NCBI GenBank assembly: GCA_040394475.1
Contig: JBEBSD010000037.1
Coordinates: forward strand, 1 to 58,621
Reading direction: 5' to 3'
DNA: 58,621 nt
From: JBEBSD01 sp040394475
GTDB lineage: Bacteria; Bacteroidota; Bacteroidia; Cytophagales; Spirosomataceae
The notes below the pieces were generated by a model. The model worked only from the letters and a program-made list of their open reading frames with translations, was not told the origin of the DNA and ran no database searches. Below are positions 24,288 through 33,892 of this stretch, piece after piece. How positions within the stretch are numbered: position 1 is the first letter of the stretch; every line of letters starts with the position of its first letter. The translations under genes were made by a program, and so were the position numbers.

Positions 24288-27200
24288 ATGAAAAACTTTA
24301 CAAGTTACAGACTGTCTGTTCAGGCTTTTCTTACAAGACTGGCCTTCATCTTACTGATCTCCGGCGGAGGAAAGGTATCGGGGCAAACGTATACCATACA
24401 AGTCGGAACAGGAGGCACAACGAGCCCAAATGTTCCCATCAATGCAAATTACTCCTATAATTACAGCCAGCAGCTTTATACAGCGGCAGATATTACAACT
24501 GCCGGCGGCACGCCCGGAAAGATCAGGAAGATACGTTTTTACCTGATCGAGAGAATCCGGGTAACCTATAGTTCGGATCTCATCGTGTATATGGGAAATG
24601 TTGATAAAGAGAGTTTTGACAGTGATACAGACTGGGTTCCGCTGGCCGGTATGACAGAGGTCTTTAAGAGCACTGTCGACTACCCTGCAAGCGGACCTGG
24701 CTGGATAGAGATCAGCCTGCAAGCAGATTTCATATGGGATGGTTCGAGCAATATTGTAGTAGCAATCGACGAGAATACACCCGGCTTTGGGTCAATGGCA
24801 AGATGGCAAACAACCACTGTACAGGGTGCCAACCGAAGTATCTATTACCGTGATGATTCGAACAATCCCGATCCGGGCAACCCGCCGGCTGCTACAGGGC
24901 GCCTGGCCGGCTTCCCCAATGCACAGTTTGAATGGGTGCAAACACCCTGCAGCAGTGATGTTCTGACCGGCAACGCTATGGCTATTCCTTCTGCGCTGTG
25001 TGAAAGCGAGACTGTCGCATTAACACTGCAGGGAGACCTTTTTAAGTATTCAGGCTTGCAGTACCAGTGGCAATCCTCGCCGGATGGGATCACGAACTGG
25101 CAGGTCATTAATGAGAGCGACAACTATTCGTATACCACGGAAGTGAGCACAACCACCTGGTTCAGGGCGATTTTAACCTGTGGCCCATCGGTGGTCATGA
25201 CTACCCCGGTGAATGTTCTGGTTCACGGGTTGCCCGACGTCACGATCAACGCTGCGAACCTGGCTACCTGCGGCGCTGCTGTCACGCTTACCGCGTCAGG
25301 GGATGCCGGTTTTGAGTGGTCGCCCGCTCAGGGGCTTAATGTGACTACAGGTCCGACAGTACAGGCAGCGCCCGCAGCGCCTACCGTTTATACGGTGACC
25401 GGGACCGACAATAACAATTGTCAGAATACCGCCAGGGTAGCTGTTTCGCCATTGGCGCTATACAGACCTCAGCTTTCAAACTTTCCTGCTTCAAGCTGTA
25501 CCGCCGGTGTGCCGGTCAGCATTACGGTGACCAATCCCCTGGAGAATCCGGGGGCGGAATACGAACTGCGGGATACCGTAGGCAACGCAATTATTCCCTG
25601 GCAAAGCGCTGCTTCCTTCACGGTTACCCCTGATGAGGAAGGTGCTTTCGTGTACGATGTAGTAGCGAGGATACCCGATTGTGAAAGCCTTTCACTACCA
25701 GCTGAGGTCAGGCTGTATCAGAGTTTTGCCGCGGATGTTTCCACGATACTGGATTGCGATGTCAACTCGGCCGCGATTCATATCGGCAATGCCCGTGGGG
25801 CAGGCCAGACAGCGGAAATCTGGGAGAATGACTTCTCCGACCCGATGCTACCGCCCGCCGTTACCCTGTTCGGCAGCGCCTCGGTCACGGACGGCCGCGC
25901 GGTCATTACCCCGTCTGCGGCAAGCCAAAAAGGCGGCCTGCAGCTTTCCGGAATTACTGCCGTCAATCCCCAGGCCATTGCCGTGGCTTTCAAGCTGACT
26001 TCCGATCAGCCCATCAATAATTTCGGAACCGGGGGAGGAGACGGACTTGCCTGGAGTTTTGGCGACGACGCCGACTATGCGAGTGGAATCACTAACGGCG
26101 CAGGCGCTAAATTGAGACTGGTTTTTGATGCCGCCAACAATGGTACGGAAAACGGCAATACAAGAGGCATCTATCTCACTTATGGTTACAGTAGCAATGT
26201 CCAAATGGGTCCCGGCAGCGCTGGAACGATTGCCTACAGCGCCGATACCGAATCATGGAAAACACGCACCGATACGCCCGTTCTGATCACTATCGATGAA
26301 AGTAGCCGGTTGACGTTGACAATCAACGAACAAATTATTTTTGATGACATTCAGCTGCCGGCCGAGTACGCCGCCGCCGACAAGTCGCAATGGAAACACC
26401 TGTTCTCTGCGTTCACCGGTGGAGATGCCCTGCGGCAGGCAATTACCGACCTGACCATTACCTTCAAATACGAGGATTTTCTTTACGGCATCAGCGCCGG
26501 TGGCTCGGGGACGTTGCCCGTTACCTGGCAGTCGTCCGATACCTTTGCCGACCTGGCCAGCCCCGGCAACTATGACGTATGGATAGCATCGACGAATAAT
26601 CCGGACGCTTGCTATAAACTGCTGACTACTAGCCGCCTGTTACATCCTATTAACATCAGTTCCGTTTCAAAAACGGAGCTGACGGGCTGCGAATCTAACG
26701 ACGGCACCATCACGCTCAGCGGCCTGGTAGCCAATGAAGGTTACCAGGTAGATTACCTAAGCAGCGTTTCGGGGAACTACTCGGTCAATATGACGACGGA
26801 TGGTGCCGGCAAGATCGTACTGGAGGACCTTTCGCCGGCCACCTACAGTGACATTTTCGTTTCCGGCGGAAGCTGTATAAGTGCGGCCGTCGACCCTGTC
26901 GTTATTGAAGTACCCGTAAAGCCGGCTTTGCTGGCGTTCTCAAGCGGCAGTAATACAGATTGCACTACTCCCAACGGCTCCATTTCGCTCTTCTCCACGG
27001 ATTTCGTCCCCGGAGCCAATTATGAGATATGGTACAATGGCGCTTCCCGGGGAAGCCAGGCTGCAGATACCGATAGACTAATTACCTTAACCGGATTGGC
27101 CACCGGTGACTACAGCGATATCTACGTCGTGACGCTGCAACATTGCACCTCCAACATCATCCCGTCAAGAACCGTAACGGGCGTTGGGGCAGGTGCCGTA

Positions 27201-28511
27201 ATTACGGGTGCATCCGCTGCAACGCCTTCCAACTGCAATAGTGCTACCGGGAGCATACAGCTTGACGGCTCCTTCAACGCAGGGTCCGCTTCAGTTTCTT
27301 ACAGGCGAAACGGAATACCGGCGCTGGTGATGGCAACTGCGTCAGCGGGGACGCTGGATCTCAACGGATTGAGTCCCGGTGTTTACGATGGCTTTTCGGT
27401 CACAAGCGGCTGCGCTTCCAATGTCTGGAATGACGCCGTGGTGGTTGATATAGCCGGAGCACCAGCTCCTGCGTCCGGAAATGCTTTCAAAACGGATGTG
27501 CAGGGCGCCGGTGTGACGGTAGACTATTACGATAGCAGCTGTGGACGCATTGCCACCCTTAATTCCTCTGACGGGAGTCTGGGGAACGTGTCGGTAATCG
27601 TTACGGTGACCGGCAGTACCGGGACCTACCATAACCAACCTTATATTGGTCGTTATTACGATATTCAGACCGGCAGCGCTGCAGGAGGAACCGTTACCTT
27701 GTATTTTACGGATGCAGAGATCAACCAATATAATGCACAGGTGGCGATTCTCGGAAATCCCGTTTTCCCCGCTATCGGAGAAAACGGGGAAAATCTCCGG
27801 ATCACCGTTTTCCACAGTACGGCTCCCGGCTCCGGTCCGGAAGGATATGACCCTATGCTTTCCGAGTCGATCAGTCCCACCGAAGTGACTCGTCACGCTT
27901 CGGGTTTTTGGCAGGTGACCTTTGTGACCACCAGTTTCTCAGGTTTCTTCGCACATACCAATCAAAATAACTCGCCGTTGCCCGTAAAACTTAAGTCGCT
28001 GGAAGCCAGCAATGAGGGCCTGATAAACAAGGTATACTGGAGCACGTCAGAGGAAGCCGTGGGCGATCACTTTGTTGTAGAGCGCAGTGCAGATGGCAGG
28101 AACTTCGCGGCCATCTGCGTTGTCCATGCTACCGGAACTCCAGGAAATGATTACCATGTAGTGGATAATTCGCCGTTCAACGGCATCAATTATTACCGGC
28201 TGAAAGTGGAAAACGAAGACGGAAGCCATTTCTACAGCACAATTGTCGCAGCAAAACACGATTCCGGTATCGGGGGGATCACGATCGGCCCCAACCCGGT
28301 GGGCGACCAGCTCACTGTGCGCCTGAACGACAAGGCGGCCGGCGCGGCAACCCTTCGCCTGATTGACATGACCGGGCGGGTAATCCATGAAAGGGCTGTA
28401 GAAGGTGAAAATTCGGTACAGTTTTCGATGCAGCATCTTCGTGCAGGGATTTATATTGTTCAGTTTTTGAACGGGCATTTTGTTCAAAGCGTGAAGGTGA
28501 TGAAGGAATAG
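24288..28511 (+). CDS. Large secreted lectin-domain protein with T9SS sorting domain
   Basis: The frame is open from an ATG at 24096, but the ATG at 24288 begins a normal signal peptide (FILLISGGGKVSGQ) and is preferred (1407 residues). Residues about 34-220 form a beta-sandwich typical of Bacteroidota surface proteins. Two Ig-like segments follow (LQYQWQSSPDG; ATCGAAVTLTASGD; VYTVTGTDNNNC). Residues about 513-730 look like an L-type-lectin/concanavalin fold (GGGDGLAWSFGDDAD, DKSQWKHLFSAFTGG). Several repeated sandwich units with paired cysteines come next. The GFSGFF-type module (see findings) occupies about 1090-1225, then a pre-sorting sandwich (SPLPVKLKSLEA) and the T9SS sorting domain (IGPNPVGDQLTVRL, LRAGIYIVQFLNG). 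It is probably a surface carbohydrate-binding or adhesion protein. It follows the response regulator gene by 200 bp. Confidence 0.88.
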   Translation: MKNFTSYRLSVQAFLTRLAFILLISGGGKVSGQTYTIQVGTGGTTSPNVPINANYSYNYSQQLYTAADITTAGGTPGKIRKIRFYLIERIRVTYSSDLIVYMGNVDKESFDSDTDWVPLAGMTEVFKSTVDYPASGPGWIEISLQADFIWDGSSNIVVAIDENTPGFGSMARWQTTTVQGANRSIYYRDDSNNPDPGNPPAATGRLAGFPNAQFEWVQTPCSSDVLTGNAMAIPSALCESETVALTLQGDLFKYSGLQYQWQSSPDGITNWQVINESDNYSYTTEVSTTTWFRAILTCGPSVVMTTPVNVLVHGLPDVTINAANLATCGAAVTLTASGDAGFEWSPAQGLNVTTGPTVQAAPAAPTVYTVTGTDNNNCQNTARVAVSPLALYRPQLSNFPASSCTAGVPVSITVTNPLENPGAEYELRDTVGNAIIPWQSAASFTVTPDEEGAFVYDVVARIPDCESLSLPAEVRLYQSFAADVSTILDCDVNSAAIHIGNARGAGQTAEIWENDFSDPMLPPAVTLFGSASVTDGRAVITPSAASQKGGLQLSGITAVNPQAIAVAFKLTSDQPINNFGTGGGDGLAWSFGDDADYASGITNGAGAKLRLVFDAANNGTENGNTRGIYLTYGYSSNVQMGPGSAGTIAYSADTESWKTRTDTPVLITIDESSRLTLTINEQIIFDDIQLPAEYAAADKSQWKHLFSAFTGGDALRQAITDLTITFKYEDFLYGISAGGSGTLPVTWQSSDTFADLASPGNYDVWIASTNNPDACYKLLTTSRLLHPINISSVSKTELTGCESNDGTITLSGLVANEGYQVDYLSSVSGNYSVNMTTDGAGKIVLEDLSPATYSDIFVSGGSCISAAVDPVVIEVPVKPALLAFSSGSNTDCTTPNGSISLFSTDFVPGANYEIWYNGASRGSQAADTDRLITLTGLATGDYSDIYVVTLQHCTSNIIPSRTVTGVGAGAVITGASAATPSNCNSATGSIQLDGSFNAGSASVSYRRNGIPALVMATASAGTLDLNGLSPGVYDGFSVTSGCASNVWNDAVVVDIAGAPAPASGNAFKTDVQGAGVTVDYYDSSCGRIATLNSSDGSLGNVSVIVTVTGSTGTYHNQPYIGRYYDIQTGSAAGGTVTLYFTDAEINQYNAQVAILGNPVFPAIGENGENLRITVFHSTAPGSGPEGYDPMLSESISPTEVTRHASGFWQVTFVTTSFSGFFAHTNQNNSPLPVKLKSLEASNEGLINKVYWSTSEEAVGDHFVVERSADGRNFAAICVVHATGTPGNDYHVVDNSPFNGINYYRLKVENEDGSHFYSTIVAAKHDSGIGGITIGPNPVGDQLTVRLNDKAAGAATLRLIDMTGRVIHERAVEGENSVQFSMQHLRAGIYIVQFLNGHFVQSVKVMKE

Positions 28512-28552
28512 CGGGGTTTTGAAGCGGCGCTTTCTCAGGTGGCAGTGCTTCG

Positions 28553-28672
28553 ATCCTTCGGAGATGCTCAGGACAGGTAACCATAGAATAATCTGAATCA
28601 GAGATTATAATCAATTCGTTCGTGGCTTCTCCGGTGGCTGAGTCTGTCGAAGCCCCCCCAAAAGAGGGATAC
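28553..28672. repeat. Intergenic palindromic repeats and inverted repeat upstream of the double beta-helix gene
   Basis: Contains GCTTCGATCCTTCGGAG followed by ATGCTCAGGACAGG, and GGTGGCTGAGTCTGTCGAAGCC. These resemble the short REP-like palindromes scattered between genes in many Bacteroidota (recalled, not searched). Between them ATAATCT (28588-28594) and AGATTAT (28602-28608) form a 7-bp inverted repeat that could be an operator. The segment ends with CCCCCCCAAAAGAGGGATACCG, a motif also seen before the gene at 41177. Confidence 0.45.
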
Positions 28673-28692
28673 CGTCTTATTAACATTTATCG

Positions 28693-28700
28693 TCTATTTG
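28693..28700 (+). promoter_or_regulatory. Candidate -7 box for the double beta-helix gene
   Basis: TCTATTTG at 28693-28700 matches TAnnTTTG at seven of eight positions and lies 41 bases before the ATG at 28742. No convincing -33 element is visible. Confidence 0.3.
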
Positions 28701-28741
28701 TGGTGTTATGAAATGCTTACAAGCCGATTTACACCTGAGCG

Positions 28742-31700
28742 ATGAAAAAACAGCTGCTATTCCTGAGAAAAATCACCGTCCTTTTTTTTGTTTCCATCCT
28801 GCTGTGCCTGAACGGTATAAAGGCCCAGACACTTAGTCCGGGCGATTTGGCGGTGATCGGATGGAATGCGCTTACGGATGAAGTACACCTGGTCGCCTTG
28901 GCGGATATCCCGGCCGGTACGGGGATCAAAATCACCGACAGGGGCTGGGATGGGAGTGCGTTCACGACGTCGCTAACGGGTGACGGCATTGTCACCTGGA
29001 CCGTATCCGGCGCGATAACAGCAGGTACTGTGCTGAAGTTGTTTCTGGGAGGATCCGATGACCCTACCACGCTGACCAATCTGACTACCCCGGCCAATTT
29101 GAGCGGCGCTATCGTGACCTCCGGTTATACCGTAGCCGATGCGATAATCAATACAGGGGACCAGGTTTTTATTTACCAGGGTACGGATGCCAATCCCTTT
29201 TTCATTTTCGGGATGAATAGCTCCGGCGGTCCGGTCGATGCAAGTAATTGGAATACGGCTATCAACGCTACACTAAGGGATTCGCGCCTGCCAAACGGTA
29301 CGGGAAGCCAGAATGCACTTACCAACGGAGTCGATGCCATCGGCTTATGGGGAGGATCGGGCCAGCAGGACAACGTACAGTATACGGGGCCAATCGAGGC
29401 GGCCGGCCGCGATACCTGGCTGGAGCGTATCACGGATATCGACAACTGGACCGGAAGCAACGCGAACAATCTTACAAACCCGGTTACTTCGGCGCCGACC
29501 CCGCTGGTGAATATTGTTGCATCATCGGAAATCATCCCCGACGCAGCGGGGATCGTGTATGTTGACGCCGCTATTACCGTCCCCGGGAATGGCAGCAGCT
29601 GGACGCAGGCGCTGAAGTTCCTGTCCGATGCCACCGTGGCTGCGGAAACCAATACGGCCATTCAGGAGATCCGTGTGGCCGAAGGAACTTATTACCCGAC
29701 CGGTCTGCAGAGCGAAAGCAACCGTGACAGCAGCTTTGCGATCATTCGCGGCGGTCTGAAGGTGTACGGCGGATATCCCAACGGCGGCGGCACAAGAGAT
29801 TACATCGCCCATCCGACCGTTATGAGCGGCGATATCAACGTCGCCGGCGACAGCCTCGACAACAGCTACCATGTGCTGGTGATCGCCGGTATTCCCGCCG
29901 AAGCCGACAGTGTGGTTGTAGACGGGTTTGCCATCAGCGGAGGACATGCCGAAAAAAATTCCCTTACCTCGAAAGAGTATAACGGCCTGACGACATACGC
30001 CGACCGCGGGGCCGGGATCGTGCTTATCGAGGTTTCAGAAAATACGGTGATCCGCAACGGCACGGTCGCAAGGAATTTTGCCATCATGCAGGGCGGGGGC
30101 CTATTTAATAAGGAATCGGCTGTCACGCTTACGAATGTAGCCATTCTCCATAACCGCAGCGGGAGCGGCGGAGGGATCTATAATGATTCTTCCTCGCCTC
30201 GTATAAGCCATGCGCGTATTAATGGCAACACCGGGATCAGCGGAGGCGGCGGAATGTATAGTAGTGGTACCGATTCGGCGCCCATTGTGGTCAACTCCAC
30301 GATCAGCGGCAATTCGGCCCCCAACGGCGGCGGGATGTTCAGTATTTTGTGCGCCCCCGAATTTTTCAACGTGATTATCAGCGGCAACACGGCGGGTGAC
30401 GGAGGGGGAATGTATCTTCAAAGTTCGTCAGCGGTATTTACGAACACAACCATCAGCGGGAACCGGGCCGAAGGGTCGGGCGGCGGTGTTTTTGCATTTT
30501 CTTCCTCTCCTCGTTTTACCAACTCTATTATATGGGGTAATTCCGCACACCTCGGCGACGATATACATAATTCCAGCAGCGGCAACAACGCGATCTTCCT
30601 GTATCATACGCTTATCAATCCAACATACGATAACCTGCAGGGAAAAGCGTCCTTTTTCGGAGATCCAAAGTTTGTCGACGCACCGGAAGCCTCAGAAGCG
30701 CCCTTTACGGGCGGTGACTACCGGCTGCAGCCGGGGAGCCCGGCCATCAACGTCGGCACAAACCAGGGTATCCCGTCCTGGGACTCCACCGACATTGCCG
30801 GCCATTCCCGCATCTACGGCCTGGACCTGGGCGGCATTGTCGACCTGGGCGCTTATGAATCGACAGAAGGGGGATTTGTCCTGCCCGACGCGCAGGGCAT
30901 CCTTTACGTAGATAACGCCATTGCCGACCCGGGCGACGGCAGCAGCTGGGGCAACGCCCTGAAGTTCTTATCAGACGCTACCCGGACCGCCCGGTCGAAC
31001 GCCAACGTGAAAGAAATCCACGTAGCCGAAGGAACCTATTACCCGACCGGCCTCCAAAGCGGCGCCGAACGCGAACGGAGCTTTTTTGTAGAAGGAGGCG
31101 GCCTGAAGCTATACGGCGGCTACCCGAATGGCGGCGGCGCCAGGGATTATCAAAACAATCCCACGATATTAAGCGGCGATATCGGCGTCCCGGGCAACTC
31201 GACCGATAACAGCTATCACGTGATGATCATGGCCGGGGACCCGGAAAACAGCGACAGCCTGGTTGTAGATGGGTTTACGTTTACGGCAGGAAATGCAAAC
31301 AGCTCCTCCGAAAGCCCGGTTTTCTCTCCCTATGGGTTGGGCATAGCGGATTATTACGGCGGAGGATTGCTGGCCTCTCTTTTAACGGAAACCGCGGCAA
31401 TCCGCAATTGTACATTCCAGGAAAACTATGCCCATGCCGGTGGAGGAATCACAATATTTAACTCCTCTCCTCTCCTTTCTAACTGCCTCTTCCGGAGCAA
31501 CCACGCAATCAGCGCGGGTGACGAGGGCCTGAATATCGACAACAGCGGCGGCGCGATGCTGAATTACAGCTCGTCTCCCAGGATCGAAAGCTGTCTTTTC
31601 CTGGACAATTCAGCTCCCGCAGGAGGGGGAATGGCGAACAACGGATCATCCCCCACCGTGCTGAACAGCACGTTTTCCGGGAATAACGCGCCCAGCATTG

Positions 31701-33298
31701 GCCTCATGATGAACCAGCAATCTTCGCCCGTTTTCATGAATTCTCTTTTCACAGGCAACTACACGACAGGGACACCGGACGAGCTCATCCCGTCGGCATT
31801 CGTCGTCAGTATTCTCTACTCCACGCTTCACCTGGTCAATTGCACCGTTTCGGGGAACGCCCCGGCAGCAGGAAGCGGAACAGCCCCTGTACCGTTCATC
31901 ATGAACATCTTTCAATCGTCCGCTACGGTGGAGAACAGCATTATTTATGGGAATGAGGGAGTCAACCGGGCGGTGTTAGACACGCTTGCAAGCGAATCGT
32001 TCGTCCGCTACAGCCTGGTACAGGGAATGGAAGCGGATGCATCGGATCATAACCTGGCCGGCGATACCGACCCGCTTTTCGTCAATACCGCCGCCGGCGA
32101 CTATCGGCTGCAAGCCTGCAGTCCGGCGATCAACCGCGGAGCTGATTCGCTGCTTCCCGGGGAACTTACACAAGATGCAGACGGCAATCCGCGGACGGTT
32201 CACGCTGTCGTTGACCTCGGCGCGTACGAGTTCCAGGCAGCGCTTCAGGCCGGCAGCGCGACACTGGCCGTCCACGATGACGAACGCACAAAGAATATCA
32301 ATGGGGTAACTGATTTTTACGGCAATGGCGACGCCTGCCGGCTGATCGCCCGCGTAGAACCGACCGGCGCCGACCCGGTCAGCGGAAGCGTGACGGCCAG
32401 GACAAGTATCGACCCGGAGGTTGCTTTCCACAACGGTTCACCGTATGTGCAGCGGCATTACCTGATCAATGCGCAGGAAGGGGAATCGGCCAGGGTGACC
32501 CTCTATTTTACCCAGGACGAGTTTGACAAGTTCAATGAAGAACTTCCGCAAGGCCCCCTCCCAGGCAATCCTGCCGACAATGCCAATAAAGGCAATCTGA
32601 GAATATTCCAATACCATGGAACCAGTGGAAGCAAGCCCGCCGATTTCCAGGGTTCTCTCCTTAGTGTGGTTGACCCGAACGATGACGATATACACTGGAA
32701 TGACGTCAGGCAACGGTGGGAAGTCAGCTTTGGCGTAGAAGGCTTCAGCGGCTTCTTCATCGGGTCGGTTGCCAGCCCGCTGCCGGTCAGGCTTGTATCC
32801 TTTGCAGGAGCTGCCGAGGCTGAAAATGCACTGACACTTCACTGGGAGGTGGTGGAGCAGCAGGATATAACGGCCTATACGGTCGAATACAGCTCAAATG
32901 GCGTCTCTTTTGAAGAAGCAGGAACGGTAGCAGCAACCCAAACGCCGGTAGCCCGTTACACCTTCAGCCATACTCCTCCGCGGGGTACGGCGATTGTCTA
33001 CTATCGCCTCCGCATCCTGGAGGCCGACGGGACTCAAAGCAACAGCGGAATCATCAGCATAAAGCTTTCAGAAAGACCGCTTACGTTTGTCTACCCCGTT
33101 CCGGCCGATCGTGGCTTCCGGGTGGAAGGACAGGGGATCGCCGGCACCACCGCTACCCTTACCAATGTGCTGGGAGTCGTCTTAAAAACCTGGATTTTCG
33201 CTTCGGATAAGCATTATGTGGACAGTAGTTCGCTGCAGCCGGGAGTCTATTTTGTCCGGCTCCAGGATGGCACTACGTTGAAAGTCGTCAGAAAGTAA
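28742..33298 (+). CDS. Double beta-helix secreted protein with T9SS sorting domain
   Basis: This 1518-residue protein has a clear signal peptide cleaved after A28. Residues about 30-255 form a lamin-tail-like sandwich opening LSPGDLAVIGWNALTDEVHL and including AGTGIKITDRGW. Two consecutive beta-helix blocks follow, at about 266-705 (GIVYVDAAITVPGNGSSW) and about 715-1165 (GILYVDNAIADPGDGSSW). They share KFLSDAT, VAEGTYYPTGLQS and KLYGGYPNGGG, so the second arose by internal duplication. Residues about 1174-1340 are the GFSGFF-type module, followed by a pre-sorting sandwich from about 1345 and the T9SS domain from about 1450 (YPVPADRGF, LQPGVYFVRLQDG). The last 400 residues are nearly the same as those of the protein encoded at 41177. 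It lies alone in its transcription unit. The role is presumably surface binding; beta-helix lyase activity is possible but no catalytic set is recognisable. Confidence 0.9.
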   Translation: MKKQLLFLRKITVLFFVSILLCLNGIKAQTLSPGDLAVIGWNALTDEVHLVALADIPAGTGIKITDRGWDGSAFTTSLTGDGIVTWTVSGAITAGTVLKLFLGGSDDPTTLTNLTTPANLSGAIVTSGYTVADAIINTGDQVFIYQGTDANPFFIFGMNSSGGPVDASNWNTAINATLRDSRLPNGTGSQNALTNGVDAIGLWGGSGQQDNVQYTGPIEAAGRDTWLERITDIDNWTGSNANNLTNPVTSAPTPLVNIVASSEIIPDAAGIVYVDAAITVPGNGSSWTQALKFLSDATVAAETNTAIQEIRVAEGTYYPTGLQSESNRDSSFAIIRGGLKVYGGYPNGGGTRDYIAHPTVMSGDINVAGDSLDNSYHVLVIAGIPAEADSVVVDGFAISGGHAEKNSLTSKEYNGLTTYADRGAGIVLIEVSENTVIRNGTVARNFAIMQGGGLFNKESAVTLTNVAILHNRSGSGGGIYNDSSSPRISHARINGNTGISGGGGMYSSGTDSAPIVVNSTISGNSAPNGGGMFSILCAPEFFNVIISGNTAGDGGGMYLQSSSAVFTNTTISGNRAEGSGGGVFAFSSSPRFTNSIIWGNSAHLGDDIHNSSSGNNAIFLYHTLINPTYDNLQGKASFFGDPKFVDAPEASEAPFTGGDYRLQPGSPAINVGTNQGIPSWDSTDIAGHSRIYGLDLGGIVDLGAYESTEGGFVLPDAQGILYVDNAIADPGDGSSWGNALKFLSDATRTARSNANVKEIHVAEGTYYPTGLQSGAERERSFFVEGGGLKLYGGYPNGGGARDYQNNPTILSGDIGVPGNSTDNSYHVMIMAGDPENSDSLVVDGFTFTAGNANSSSESPVFSPYGLGIADYYGGGLLASLLTETAAIRNCTFQENYAHAGGGITIFNSSPLLSNCLFRSNHAISAGDEGLNIDNSGGAMLNYSSSPRIESCLFLDNSAPAGGGMANNGSSPTVLNSTFSGNNAPSIGLMMNQQSSPVFMNSLFTGNYTTGTPDELIPSAFVVSILYSTLHLVNCTVSGNAPAAGSGTAPVPFIMNIFQSSATVENSIIYGNEGVNRAVLDTLASESFVRYSLVQGMEADASDHNLAGDTDPLFVNTAAGDYRLQACSPAINRGADSLLPGELTQDADGNPRTVHAVVDLGAYEFQAALQAGSATLAVHDDERTKNINGVTDFYGNGDACRLIARVEPTGADPVSGSVTARTSIDPEVAFHNGSPYVQRHYLINAQEGESARVTLYFTQDEFDKFNEELPQGPLPGNPADNANKGNLRIFQYHGTSGSKPADFQGSLLSVVDPNDDDIHWNDVRQRWEVSFGVEGFSGFFIGSVASPLPVRLVSFAGAAEAENALTLHWEVVEQQDITAYTVEYSSNGVSFEEAGTVAATQTPVARYTFSHTPPRGTAIVYYRLRILEADGTQSNSGIISIKLSERPLTFVYPVPADRGFRVEGQGIAGTTATLTNVLGVVLKTWIFASDKHYVDSSSLQPGVYFVRLQDGTTLKVVRK

Positions 33299-33892
33299 TA
33301 TTTCCCGGCGGGTATTTTCGAGGATCATTTGTTCTGAGATTTATGAGCTGCCGGGAAGTTGACATACCACCAGTCTAATCACCCGCTGCTCATCGCCGGT
33401 CTGTATCCACACATACTACTGATAATTTTGAAATTTTCGGGCAAATATTCCAGCCATACACCAGCTGCCTTACAGCCCCCTGATAATTGAATACAGCTTG
33501 CCGAACCCGACTTCATATCCGTAGTCTGTATCCCCGCCGTTCCAGCCGGCTCGGCGCCCCCGGCTCGGCGCCCCCGGCTGCTATGGAGACTTTTCTGAGT
33601 GTTTTGACCCAGAGCGGAACCTGACACTCACCATATGAGTCTGACCCCGTTATTGATCCTCTTTTGGTACTCGTCGAAAATATGCCTGGTTATGAGGCGT
33701 TCGAACGCATCTCCCGGATCCGGCTTTTGGCTTTTCCGGACAGAGTTACTTATTTAAAAAATAATTGCCGCTGGTGACCGGGTGAAGGCTTTTTTTTGAC
33801 TTAAGCTCAGGATTAGTAGCAAATAACCAAGTGTAAATAAATGCGAAATCAGAAGATACTCTTTGATTGGTTGTACGATACGCAAAAACCCT
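33299..33892. other. Intergenic region with small repeats and a possible receiver-domain remnant
   Basis: About 590 bp without an intact gene. A long-loop inverted repeat TTCCCGGC (33302-33309) / GCCGGGAA (33350-33357) follows the beta-helix gene. A 14-base unit CGGCTCGGCGCCCC is repeated in tandem near 33547-33580. From 33625 to the TGA at 33775-33777 the + strand translation includes PLLVLVENMPGYEAFERI, reminiscent of the phospho-acceptor segment of a response regulator, with no start and no conserved Asp. The last 100 bases hold the upstream region of the sigma gene. Confidence 0.4.

Noticed and set aside
33379..33627. 82-codon minus-strand frame after the double beta-helix gene
   Set aside because: Low-complexity sequence caused partly by the 14-bp tandem repeat; no domain or start context.
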